This document shows, piece by piece, positions 46,400 to 54,922 of a DNA stretch of 64,000 bases (the first letter of the stretch is position 1; each line of letters starts with the position of its first letter). A program made the position numbers and the translations under genes. This stretch comes from Flavobacterium degerlachei (lineage in GTDB: Bacteria > Bacteroidota > Bacteroidia > Flavobacteriales > Flavobacteriaceae). Location of the stretch: the NCBI RefSeq assembly GCF_900106645.1, contig NZ_FNMV01000016.1:1-64000 (forward strand), given 5' to 3'. Below the pieces are notes generated by a model. The model did not search any database, was not told where the DNA came from, and saw only the letters and a list, made by a program, of their open reading frames with translations.

Positions 46400-46484
46400 C
46401 CAATTGATAATTGAAAATGTATAATTAATAATTATTTTTTTTTCAATTGTCCATTGTCAATTATTAACTATCAATTAAAATAAA
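46400..46484. repeat. AT-rich imperfect inverted repeat
   Basis: CAATTGATAATTGAAAATG on the left is mirrored by CAATTATTAACTATCAATT on the right, around a run of T. It fills nearly the whole gap between two genes. Similar AATTGATAATTGACAATGG-type sequences are frequent between Bacteroidetes genes. Confidence 0.6.
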
Positions 46485-47357
46485 ATGATACAATCATCAG
46501 AATTAATACTTAATCCAGACGGAAGTGTATACCACTTAAATCTAAAACCGGAACACGTTGCACACAATATCATCTTTGTAGGAGATCAGAATCGTGTCGA
46601 AAAAATCACCCAATTCTTTGACAGTATTGAATTTTCGACTCAAAAAAGAGAATTCAAAACCCAAACTGGAATTTTCAAAGGAAAAAGAATTACCGTAATG
46701 TCAACAGGAATTGGACCTGACAATATTGATATTGTAATCAACGAACTAGATGCGTTAGTGAATATCGACTTAGAAACTCGTCAACCAAAAGAAAAACTTA
46801 CTTCCTTAAACATTATCCGTATTGGAACATCAGGCTCTTTGCACGCCGATATTCCCGTAGATAGTTTTGTGATGTCTAAATTTGGTTTAGGTCTTGACAA
46901 TATGCTTCGCTCCTACTTGATTGATGCGGTTTCGAATATCGAAATGGAAGATGCTTTTGTACAGCATACCAACTGGGATTTACGCAAAGGAAAACCCTAT
47001 GTGATTTCTTGCTCTGAAAAATTAGAAAAAATCATAGAAAGCGACAAAATGCATAAAGGAATTACGGCAACTGCTGGAGGATTTTATGGTCCTCAAGGAC
47101 GTGTTTTACGTTTGGATATTCAGGATGAAAAACTGAATTCCAAAATGGATAATTTCAAATTTGAAGAAAACCGAATCACAAATCTAGAGATGGAAACAGC
47201 TGCTATATATGGTCTATCGGCACTTTTAGGACACAATGCCTTGTCATTGAATGCGATTATCGCCAATCGTGCTAACGGTACTTTCAGTGAAGATCCCTAC
47301 AAAGCCGTGGATGAATTGATTGCTTATACCTTAGAAAAATTATCTCAACAGGAATAA
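46485..47357 (+). CDS. nucleoside phosphorylase (uridine phosphorylase-like)
   Basis: A 290-residue enzyme of the PNP/UDP family that splits nucleosides with phosphate. Markers are IIFVGDQNRVEKITQFFDSI, STGIGPDNIDIVINELDAL, IIRIGTSGSLHADIPVDSFV and the C-terminal LEMETAAIYGLSALLGHNAL. The GDQNRV and GTSG segments bind phosphate. The length and layout fit the flavobacterial uridine phosphorylase-like group; purine specificity cannot be excluded. It is monocistronic. Confidence 0.92.
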   Translation: MIQSSELILNPDGSVYHLNLKPEHVAHNIIFVGDQNRVEKITQFFDSIEFSTQKREFKTQTGIFKGKRITVMSTGIGPDNIDIVINELDALVNIDLETRQPKEKLTSLNIIRIGTSGSLHADIPVDSFVMSKFGLGLDNMLRSYLIDAVSNIEMEDAFVQHTNWDLRKGKPYVISCSEKLEKIIESDKMHKGITATAGGFYGPQGRVLRLDIQDEKLNSKMDNFKFEENRITNLEMETAAIYGLSALLGHNALSLNAIIANRANGTFSEDPYKAVDELIAYTLEKLSQQE

Positions 47358-47360
47358 TGC

Positions 47361-47447
47361 ACTTTAGGAGCTATTTCCCGCTATACGTTTCAATCTTTTT
47401 ATTTTAAAGAAAAATAAAAAGGATTTTCACTGCTATCGGGGCTATAA
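47361..47447. repeat. intergenic hairpin repeat, copy B
   Basis: The motif order matches copy A at 10416-10532: CCCGCTATACGTTTC, AATCTTTTT, then AAAAAGGATTTTCACTGCTA followed by TCGGGGCTA. Central ATCTTTTTATTTT/AAAATAAAAAGGAT arms form a long stem. It fills the gap between the phosphorylase and GNAT genes. Confidence 0.65.
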
Positions 47448-47475
47448 TCTGGTCACTATAAAAATTTTAAATAAA

Positions 47476-48012
47476 ATGAAAATAGGAACTATTGAAACCG
47501 AACGATTAATTTTAAGAAAACTAATTCCTTCTGACGATGAAGGAATGTTTTTGTTAGACAGCAATCCAAATGTACACCGATACCTTGGAAACAAACCGGT
47601 CACCTCCATTGAGGAAAGCAGGGAGTACATCAATAACATTCTAATACAATATATTCAAAACGGAGTTGGCCGATTTGCAGTAATTCTCAAGGAAACTAAT
47701 GAGTTTATCGGCTGGGCGGGATTGAAATTCATTACAGAACCAGTAAACGAACGTCTTAATTTTTATGACATTGGATATCGATTCATAGAAGATTATTGGG
47801 GCAAAGGATACGCACAAGAAGCGGCAAAAGCATGGCTTGACTATGGTTTTAACCAACTGAAGATTCAAAAAATATGTGCCTATGCTGATATCGAAAACAA
47901 AGGTTCTAGGAAAATATTAGAAAAAATAGGACTGCAGCATATTTCAGAGTTTGATGATGAAGGAACAACATGCGCTTGGCTAGAATTGACTAAAACAGAC
48001 TACTTAAAATGA
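47476..48012 (+). CDS. GNAT family N-acetyltransferase (RimJ/RimL type)
   Basis: A 178-residue acetyltransferase. The pattern IETERLILRKLIPSDDEGMF, IGYRFIEDYWGKGYAQEAAK (acetyl-CoA-binding R/Q-x-x-G-x-A-like loop) and SRKILEKIGLQHISEF is typical of the RimJ/RimL-like GNAT group, whose members acetylate protein N-termini or small amines. Its stop overlaps the start of the next gene by 4 bases (ATGA), so the two are co-translated. Confidence 0.93.
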   Translation: MKIGTIETERLILRKLIPSDDEGMFLLDSNPNVHRYLGNKPVTSIEESREYINNILIQYIQNGVGRFAVILKETNEFIGWAGLKFITEPVNERLNFYDIGYRFIEDYWGKGYAQEAAKAWLDYGFNQLKIQKICAYADIENKGSRKILEKIGLQHISEFDDEGTTCAWLELTKTDYLK

Positions 48013-48860
48013 AAACAATAAAAATAGCTGGAGTACCAGAACATTTCAATTTACCTTGGCATTTAGCCATTGAAAATAAAGAATTTGAAGCTCAAAATAT
48101 TGATTTAAACTGGACAGATGTTCCCGAAGGAACTGGTAAAATGTGTCAAATTCTTCGTTCTGGAGAAACTGACATAGCTGTAATCCTAACAGAGGGAATT
48201 GTTAAGGATATCGTTGCCGGAAATCAGAGTAAGATCGTCCAGGTTTATGTAGAATCTCCTTTAATATGGGGAATTCATGTTGCCGCTAATTCTAAATATA
48301 AAACAGCATCTGATTTAGAAAATACAAAAGTGGCTATCTCAAGATTGGGTTCTGGGTCACAATTAATGGCGTATGTAAATGCCGATAATCAAGGCTGGAA
48401 AACTGATGATTTGCAATTCGAAATCATAAATACAATTGATGGTGCTGTTGAAGCGCTTACAAATGGTACTGCTGATTATTTTATGTGGGAACGCTTTATG
48501 ACTAAACCTTTAGTCGACAAAGGAGTTTTTAGGAGAGTTGGCGACTGCCCTACTCCTTGGCCTTGCTTTGTAATCGCCGTTCGCGATACGATTTTAGAAC
48601 AACATCCTGAAGTTATTAGAACAATTCTCGAAGTAATAAACAAAAAAACGGCAACGTTTAAGGATATTCCAAATATTGATAAAACATTAGCAACAAAATT
48701 TAACCAAAAAACTGAGGATATTCAGCAATGGTTGTCACTAACGGAATGGTCACAAAAACCATTAGCTAAAGAAATGTTAAACAAAGTTCAAAATCAGTTA
48801 TTTCAGCTGAAAATCATCGATAAAAAAGGTACTTTTGATGAAATTGTAAAAACAGTCTAG
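48009..48860 (+). CDS. substrate-binding domain protein without export signal
   Basis: A 283-residue protein with the fold of periplasmic binding proteins of the SsuA/THI5-like (NMT1) type: IKIAGVPEHFNLPWHLAIEN, then ENTKVAISRLGSGSQLMAYV and WERFMTKPLVDKGVFRRVGD. It begins MKTIKIAG with no signal peptide or lipobox, and no ABC permease or ATPase is nearby, so it probably binds its ligand in the cytosol. It is translationally coupled to the GNAT enzyme. The ligand is unknown; pyrimidine- or taurine-like compounds are bound by relatives. Confidence 0.87.
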   Translation: MKTIKIAGVPEHFNLPWHLAIENKEFEAQNIDLNWTDVPEGTGKMCQILRSGETDIAVILTEGIVKDIVAGNQSKIVQVYVESPLIWGIHVAANSKYKTASDLENTKVAISRLGSGSQLMAYVNADNQGWKTDDLQFEIINTIDGAVEALTNGTADYFMWERFMTKPLVDKGVFRRVGDCPTPWPCFVIAVRDTILEQHPEVIRTILEVINKKTATFKDIPNIDKTLATKFNQKTEDIQQWLSLTEWSQKPLAKEMLNKVQNQLFQLKIIDKKGTFDEIVKTV

Positions 48861-48882
48861 TTTTTACATTTTTTTGGTTTCT

Positions 48883-49815
48883 ATGATAAACAGTAAAAAA
48901 TTTTCTTTTCAAAATATAAAACAAAAACTTCAGGTTAAAAAACCCTGGGATGATGTCATTATTTTTGTCCTGAATATTTTAATAGCTGTGCCTGTTTTTA
49001 TAATTGCACATCAAAATTTAATAGAACTTAATTGGTTTTTCAACATAGACAGAATCCTTCTTTTTTTACTAATAATTGTAGTTATACAGCTAATATTAAG
49101 ACTGTTACGTACAGTGATAATTGTGTGCAGTATTTTATATATATTGGTTTTGTTATATGGTACTGCTTCTGGGAATTATGGGTTCAATAGCGTTTATGAA
49201 GATTATGACTCGATGATTTACACCATGTCTGATAACCCATTCCCTCAAGACATAATCATTGCAAAGCTGCTCCCTTTTCCCAATAAATCAAAGATTCTTA
49301 GTGCTATTGAGTATCAAAATCCAAAAGTTAGAAATTTTGCTATTATGGCTACTTCTAAAAATTTCAAAAACATAAAAGGATATTCTGATTATAGAACCAT
49401 CATACAATGCTTTGCAGTTTTTAAAGAAATAAACAGCCGCTGGAATTATGTAAGTGATCCAAAAGATACTGATTACATTGCTTCTGCCAGTGAATCATTA
49501 GAATATTTTTCTGGGGATTGCGACGACCATTCCATATTAATGGCTGCAGCAGTTAGAGCAATTGGCGGAACTCCAAGACTAATTCACACCAAGGGACACA
49601 TTTATCCCGAAATATTAATAGGATCTCTAAATGATCTGGAAACGGTGAATTATTTGATCAAAAATGTTTTGTTTATTAATGAAAGTTACAAAAAACAACT
49701 TCACTATCATATAGACGAACGTGGCCAAGTATGGCTAAACTTAGATTATACTGCAAAATATCCTGGCGGCCCTTTTATGTCAGAAGAAATTCTGGGTGCC
49801 TTAACATTGAACTAA
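48883..49815 (+). CDS. membrane-anchored transglutaminase-domain protein
   Basis: A 310-residue protein with two hydrophobic blocks near the N-terminus (VIIFVLNILIAVPVFIIAH and ILLFLLIIVVIQLIL, continuing into a further helix). The soluble part has the transglutaminase-like triad: Cys in YFSGDCDDHSILMAAAVR, His in HTKGHIYPEILIGSL and Asp in VWLNLDYTAKYPGGPFM. It is probably a cysteine protease or amidase-like enzyme. I preferred the ATG at 48883 to the upstream TTG at 48874. It is unrelated in sequence to the decayed transglutaminase-like piece at 8.9 kb. Confidence 0.9.
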   Translation: MINSKKFSFQNIKQKLQVKKPWDDVIIFVLNILIAVPVFIIAHQNLIELNWFFNIDRILLFLLIIVVIQLILRLLRTVIIVCSILYILVLLYGTASGNYGFNSVYEDYDSMIYTMSDNPFPQDIIIAKLLPFPNKSKILSAIEYQNPKVRNFAIMATSKNFKNIKGYSDYRTIIQCFAVFKEINSRWNYVSDPKDTDYIASASESLEYFSGDCDDHSILMAAAVRAIGGTPRLIHTKGHIYPEILIGSLNDLETVNYLIKNVLFINESYKKQLHYHIDERGQVWLNLDYTAKYPGGPFMSEEILGALTLN

Positions 49816-50729
49816 ATAATGTAATAGCTCTTTGGCGGAGGAATTGCTACTATTGTTTTATTATCTATTTCAGCTAAAGTATTTTCAATCATTTCTGACA
49901 TCGCTTCTAAGGCCAAATCATTAGGTTGAGTACCAAAAGGATCTTCGAGTTCATCAGCTATCGCTTCTAAAGCGACAAAAGTGTAAGCGATAAAAACAAT
50001 CACAAAAGGCGTAACCCAAACCGTTGACTCTACAAATCCAAAAGGAAGTAAAAAGCAATAAATATAAACGGTACGATGCAATAAGATGCTGTAGGTATAT
50101 GGAATTGGAGTGCTTGCAATTCTTTCGCAGCCACCAATTATATCTGATATTTTATTCAAATTTGCATCAAAAGCAGCTTGAGTAATTGAATCTATTCTAC
50201 CAGAAAGTTTCGCTTTATTAACCCAAACACCTAAGTCTTTCAAAATCATGATTGGTTTAAAAACCATAGGTCTAAACTTATCATCCTCTGAATTAAGTAG
50301 TAATCTTTTCAAATCACCATCGGCCTCTGTTTGCCTTAATTGGTGTTTTAAAGCATGGACTAAAGCAGTCAACAAGCTAATAAAATGAGTTCGTTCCTTG
50401 TTATAATCGCTTCCTTCAACAAGTGTATGGGCTTGTCTGGCTAAAGAACGGGTATCATTTAATAAGGCACCCCATAATTTTCTACCTTCCCAAAATCGAT
50501 CATAGCTTACGGTATTCCTGAATCCTAAAAATATAGCTAATGCTATTCCAAAAAGAGTGAAAATGGCCGGATTAATATAAATATTATAACTAAGTAAATC
50601 TTCTCTAAAATAGACAACTAACAGAGAATAAATAAAAAGGATAGATAAACGTGGCAAAAGTTGCGGCAGCACAGATCCATTCCACTCAAAGAGCATTCTG
50701 AACCAATTTGTTTTTTTCTTAGTGATCAT
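49812..50729 (-). CDS. bestrophin family anion channel
   Basis: A 305-residue membrane protein of the bestrophin/UPF0187 family. The N-terminal RMLFEWNGSVLPQLLPRLSI and the conserved LGFRNTVSYDRFWEGRKLWG match bacterial bestrophins, and EAIADELEDPFGTQPNDLAL near the C-terminus is diagnostic. Such proteins form pentameric ion channels. The 3' end overlaps the end of the transglutaminase-domain gene by 4 bases, convergently. Confidence 0.95.
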   Translation of the reverse strand: MITKKKTNWFRMLFEWNGSVLPQLLPRLSILFIYSLLVVYFREDLLSYNIYINPAIFTLFGIALAIFLGFRNTVSYDRFWEGRKLWGALLNDTRSLARQAHTLVEGSDYNKERTHFISLLTALVHALKHQLRQTEADGDLKRLLLNSEDDKFRPMVFKPIMILKDLGVWVNKAKLSGRIDSITQAAFDANLNKISDIIGGCERIASTPIPYTYSILLHRTVYIYCFLLPFGFVESTVWVTPFVIVFIAYTFVALEAIADELEDPFGTQPNDLALEAMSEMIENTLAEIDNKTIVAIPPPKSYYII

Positions 50730-50903
50730 AACACAAATCTAATGCTTTATGAGGGTTTAAGAATGAAGTTTTCTTAGAAAAACAAAGTATCGTCTTTATG
50801 ATTTATTTTAAACTGTATCCAACTTGAAAATCATTTTATGTAAGATTTAAAGAAAATTGTAACATCATAAGTTAATCGTAAATATTATTTTTAAATTCGC
50901 ATT

Positions 50904-51227
50904 GTGAAAATATGGGTAACAATTTTATCGTTTATTGTGCTGTTTCTTTCAACAGTACCTTGCTCTGCTTACGCTAAACAATCAGAATGTGCAGTAGAGA
51001 AAACCTGTGAGAATGAATCTGACGATTGCGGTAATGATTGCAACGGAAAGTGTTCTCCATTTTATTCTTGTGGTAGCTGCATTGGTTTCGCAATAAACTT
51101 CAGTTTCACCCCTCTCAGTGAAAAACTAGATTTTTCTACAGATGAGATAGTACAACCATTATCATATGATAAATTTGTATATTCTTCATTCATTTGTAAC
51201 ATTTGGCAACCGCCTAAAATCGCTTAA
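50904..51227 (+). CDS. Cys-rich secreted protein, unknown function
   Basis: A 107-residue protein starting with GTG. The N-terminal Sec signal WVTILSFIVLFLSTVPCSAY is followed by a Cys-rich core with spacing like CxxxxxC-7-C-3-C-3-C (ECAVEKTCENESDDCGNDCN, then GKCSPFYSCGSCIGF). It lies 75 bases upstream of a TonB receptor in the same direction. Small secreted Cys-rich proteins placed so often accompany metal-uptake receptors in flavobacteria, so metal binding is a reasonable guess, not shown by the sequence. Confidence 0.75.
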   Translation: MKIWVTILSFIVLFLSTVPCSAYAKQSECAVEKTCENESDDCGNDCNGKCSPFYSCGSCIGFAINFSFTPLSEKLDFSTDEIVQPLSYDKFVYSSFICNIWQPPKIA

Positions 51228-51302
51228 TATAAAACAGTTATGACTTGCTTGATTTTGATATCAGGCAAACACCTTATGTTTATTAATATTAAGAAAATTT
51301 AA

Positions 51303-53471
51303 ATGTTTAAATATATTTTATTGATTGTGGCAATCGCAACTATTGGCACAGCACAAGCACAGAATACAATCAGAATCGTTATTAAAGATGCTGAAACAAA
51401 TCAGCCCATTAATGCAGTGACGGCTAAAATTGAGCAAACTAATTTAGTATCTACATCAGATGCGAATGGTACTATTATTTTTGAAAACCTTCCAGAAGGT
51501 ATTCATAATGTATCTTTCTTTATTGAAGGTTATAGCAAACACAATACATCATTTACAATCCCTTTTACTAGCGAATTTTTAGAAGTTTTATTAGAAAGTG
51601 AAGCCGAGGAAATGGATGAAATTGTCATTACTTCTACCAGAGGAACTAGAAGTATTAGTAACATTCCCACCAAAGTAGAATTTATTGCTGGAGAAGAACT
51701 GGAAGAAAAAGCTAATATGAAACCAGGTGATATCCGTATGATGCTAAATGAAAGTACAGGTATACAAACACAGCAAACATCTGCGACCTCAGGAAATTCA
51801 TCTATTAGAATACAAGGTTTAGACGGAAGATACACTCAAATATTAAAAGATGGTTTTCCTGTTTTTTCTGGCGCTTCAAGCGGGCTGGGGTTACTACAAA
51901 CACCACCTTTAGATTTGAAACAAGTGGAGATAATTAAAGGATCCGCATCTACCTTATATGGTGGTGGAGCAATTGCTGGTTTGGTTAATCTTATTTCTAA
52001 AACTCCTACAGAAGAAAGAGAATTACGCTTTTTATTAAATGGAACTTCCGCTCTTGGACTGGATATTAACGGGTTTTATTCACAAAGATTCAATAAAGTT
52101 GGATTGACAGTTTTCGCATCACATGATAGAAATGCTCCTTATGACCCTGCGGATATTAAGCTTACCGCTATCCCCAAGTTTGAACGTTTTAATTTTAATC
52201 CAAAATTATTTCTCTACCTTAATGAAAATACAAATCTTAATTTTGGTATAAATACGGTTTTTGAAAATAGAATTGGTGGAAACATTGATTATATCAAAGA
52301 TCAAAGTAGTTATCCAAACAGTTATTTTGAAAAGAATAAAACACAAAGAATAAGCACACAGTTTACTCTTACTCATAAATTCAACGAAAAGGAATCCGTA
52401 ATATTCAAAAACAGCTTTAACAATTTTAATCGTGTTGTTACTATTCCAGATTATGTTTTTGATGGTTTGCAGAACAGTACTTTTTCTGAACTTGCCTATT
52501 CTTATAATGGTGCTAGCTCTGAATGGGTTGCAGGAGCGAACTTATATACTGATAATTTTACTGAAGACGGCAACACAGCTTTTCCTTTGAGAGATTACAA
52601 TCAAATAACGTACGGTACTTTTGCTCAAAATACGGTGAAAGCGAATGATTGGTTGGATATAGAAACGGGACTTAGAGGTGATTATGTTGTTGATTATGGC
52701 TTTTCTCTTTTACCAAGAGTTTCTGCTTTATTTAAAATTAACAACCAACTTACTTCTAGAGTTGGTGGTGGATTGGGTTATAAAACACCAACCATATTTA
52801 CTGAGGAAAGCGAACGCATTCAATATCAAAAAGTACGTCCTATTGATAGCGATTTCAATACACTTGAAAAGAGTTATGGGGTAAATTTCGATATAAATTA
52901 TAAGACTTATATTACTGAAGATCTATCTCTAACTGTGAATCAGTTATTCTTTTTTACAAATGTTGACAATCCTCTTGTTTTAACTCCTCTTTCTAATGAC
53001 GACTATCAGTTCGTTAATATTGATGGTTATTTAGATACTAAAGGAACTGAAACAAATGTAAAATTAGGACATAAAGATTTCAAATTATTTCTTGGTTATA
53101 CCTACACCGATGCATCGGTAAATGATTCTGGTGTAAAATCTGAAAACCCATTAACATCTAAACACCGATTAAATAATGTTTTAATGTATGAAGTGGAAGA
53201 TCAATGGAAAGTAGGATTAGAAGGATATTATTACAGTCCACAAAAATTGAATGACGGCACTACAGCAAGAGAATACTGGATTTTTGGTTTAATGATCGAA
53301 AAGTTATGGGAGAATTTTTCAGTTTATTGCAATTTTGAAAACTATACAGATACTAGACAAACCAAATTTGGTAGTATATACACAGGAACACTTTCAAATC
53401 CTGTTTTCAAAGACATTTATGCGCCATTAGACGGCTTTGTAGTAAATGCAGGGATTAAAATAAAAATTTAA
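51303..53471 (+). CDS. TonB-dependent receptor with carboxypeptidase-regulatory-like N-terminal domain
   Basis: A 722-residue outer-membrane receptor. A signal peptide (YILLIVAIATIGTAQAQ) precedes a CarboxypepD_reg-like domain (residues about 20-105, IRIVIKDAETNQPINAVTAK), then the plug (residues about 115-220, with SSIRIQGLDGRYTQILKDGF and VEIIKGSASTLYGGGAIAGL) and the beta barrel. No TonB box is clear by eye. It probably imports a metal chelate or siderophore with the Cys-rich protein encoded upstream as helper; no SusD partner is present, so it is not a glycan receptor of that type. Confidence 0.93.
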   Translation: MFKYILLIVAIATIGTAQAQNTIRIVIKDAETNQPINAVTAKIEQTNLVSTSDANGTIIFENLPEGIHNVSFFIEGYSKHNTSFTIPFTSEFLEVLLESEAEEMDEIVITSTRGTRSISNIPTKVEFIAGEELEEKANMKPGDIRMMLNESTGIQTQQTSATSGNSSIRIQGLDGRYTQILKDGFPVFSGASSGLGLLQTPPLDLKQVEIIKGSASTLYGGGAIAGLVNLISKTPTEERELRFLLNGTSALGLDINGFYSQRFNKVGLTVFASHDRNAPYDPADIKLTAIPKFERFNFNPKLFLYLNENTNLNFGINTVFENRIGGNIDYIKDQSSYPNSYFEKNKTQRISTQFTLTHKFNEKESVIFKNSFNNFNRVVTIPDYVFDGLQNSTFSELAYSYNGASSEWVAGANLYTDNFTEDGNTAFPLRDYNQITYGTFAQNTVKANDWLDIETGLRGDYVVDYGFSLLPRVSALFKINNQLTSRVGGGLGYKTPTIFTEESERIQYQKVRPIDSDFNTLEKSYGVNFDINYKTYITEDLSLTVNQLFFFTNVDNPLVLTPLSNDDYQFVNIDGYLDTKGTETNVKLGHKDFKLFLGYTYTDASVNDSGVKSENPLTSKHRLNNVLMYEVEDQWKVGLEGYYYSPQKLNDGTTAREYWIFGLMIEKLWENFSVYCNFENYTDTRQTKFGSIYTGTLSNPVFKDIYAPLDGFVVNAGIKIKI

Positions 53472-53546
53472 ACATTATAAATCATTAACCCAGATATTTT
53501 TGGGATCGATCCCTGAAAAAATGATGCAGCATTAGTATAAAATAAA

Positions 53547-53574
53547 AAAACTCCATTATATCTAATGGAGTTTT
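53547..53574. terminator. bidirectional terminator between TonB receptor and TolC genes
   Basis: AAAACTCCATTA (53547-53558) pairs with TAATGGAGTTTT (53563-53574). The T tail is strongest on the minus strand, so it mainly ends the efflux operon, while also serving the receptor mRNA. Confidence 0.85.
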
Positions 53575-53617
53575 CTGTGGGCAAATAGGAAAGCCTTTTA
53601 AAACTTAATACTTTACT

Positions 53618-54922
53618 TTAAAAACTATTATGTTGTAACAAATTTATTTTAAGAATTATATATTGCAGTTGAAGACTATTTTTTATCAAATCATATTTTG
53701 CAGAAAGAAATTGATTTTTTACAGAAGAATAGAGAATTGCTTCTACTCTACCGTTAGTAAACTTTGCCTGCATAGTATTAAAAGAAGCCTTAGCATAGCT
53801 TAGTCTGTCATTTAATTTTTCTTGAAGAAGCAAATAATTTTTTTTGTTTTGTTCCTCTAACACAACTTGTTTATCCAACTCTTGTTTTTCCTGATTAATA
53901 ACTAGTTTTGCTTTCTCACTTTCAATTTTTGAAGCAATTATTTTTTTGTTATTTCTAAATCCATTAAAAACAGGAATCATCAACTGCATTCCTACCTCCT
54001 GATTTTTATTATCAGATAATTGAGTTGAAAAAGAATCAGAGAAATCGCTTGCTTCTTTTATATTTTTATAATAAAAGGTCGAATACCCATAATAGGCTGA
54101 TAATACTGGTAAATTATTAGCTCTCTCTAAATGAATGGTTTTCAGACTATTTTGATATTGAAATTCAGCAAGTTTTTTTTTTGGATTAGAATGAGTTTTT
54201 TTAATGTTATCCACATTATTTTCATCAAAATAAATTTCTAGAATAACTGCATCCGTTTCAACATTCGAAACATTTATCAACTGAAACAATTGTGTTTTCT
54301 GTATGCCGTAGAGTTGTTGTGTTTCTAAATAGCTATTTTCCTCTTCTGAAAAGCTCAATTGCATATCGTATAAATCACTTTGGGGTTTACTTCCAATGGC
54401 AACTTCTTTAGAAATTCGGTCTAAATTAAAAGTAGCTTGTTTCAATTGTTCTTTCTGAATTTTTATTAATTCCTGCGTATAAAGCGTCTGATAATAACTT
54501 TCTAAAAGCTGCAATTTATATTCATTTTCAATGACTTCTTTTTCTGCTTTAGCAATTTCAATACTAATTTTATCTTTTTGAGCATTTGCAAAAGCACTAA
54601 AATCAATCAAATTTGTTCTTGTATTGATATAAAAATTATCATTCTGAATGTTTGAACTTACTCTTCCATTAGTTGATGGATCAATGGTAGAACCGAAACT
54701 ATACTGTTGCTCTCCATATAAACTTACAGTGGGTAACATTCTATTTAAAATAGAGTTTTGTGACTTCAGAGTTTTTTTTATTTCTAACTGTCTAATTTTT
54801 ATTTCAATATTATTCTGCAAAGCCGTTTCAAAGCATTTTATAAGCGACCAAGAAACTTCCTGACCGCTTGCAAAAGTACAAAATGCTAAAAATACAACTG
54901 TTAATACTCTTTTTCTATTCAT
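53618..54922 (-). CDS. TolC family outer membrane efflux protein
   Basis: A 434-residue outer-membrane channel protein. The signal peptide is KRVLTVVFLAFCTFASGQ; the rest is long amphipathic helices with the OEP repeat pattern (for example ANNLPVLSAYYGYSTFYYKN and QLMIPVFNGFRNNKKIIASK). It forms the exit duct of a tripartite pump. It overlaps the permease gene by 8 bases and is the last gene of the operon. Confidence 0.92.
   Translation of the reverse strand: MNRKRVLTVVFLAFCTFASGQEVSWSLIKCFETALQNNIEIKIRQLEIKKTLKSQNSILNRMLPTVSLYGEQQYSFGSTIDPSTNGRVSSNIQNDNFYINTRTNLIDFSAFANAQKDKISIEIAKAEKEVIENEYKLQLLESYYQTLYTQELIKIQKEQLKQATFNLDRISKEVAIGSKPQSDLYDMQLSFSEEENSYLETQQLYGIQKTQLFQLINVSNVETDAVILEIYFDENNVDNIKKTHSNPKKKLAEFQYQNSLKTIHLERANNLPVLSAYYGYSTFYYKNIKEASDFSDSFSTQLSDNKNQEVGMQLMIPVFNGFRNNKKIIASKIESEKAKLVINQEKQELDKQVVLEEQNKKNYLLLQEKLNDRLSYAKASFNTMQAKFTNGRVEAILYSSVKNQFLSAKYDLIKNSLQLQYIILKINLLQHNSF

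Noticed and set aside
53502..53513. GGGATCGATCCC palindrome downstream of the TonB receptor
   Set aside because: Only 12 bases with no paired context or tail; the nearby 53547-53574 hairpin explains termination.
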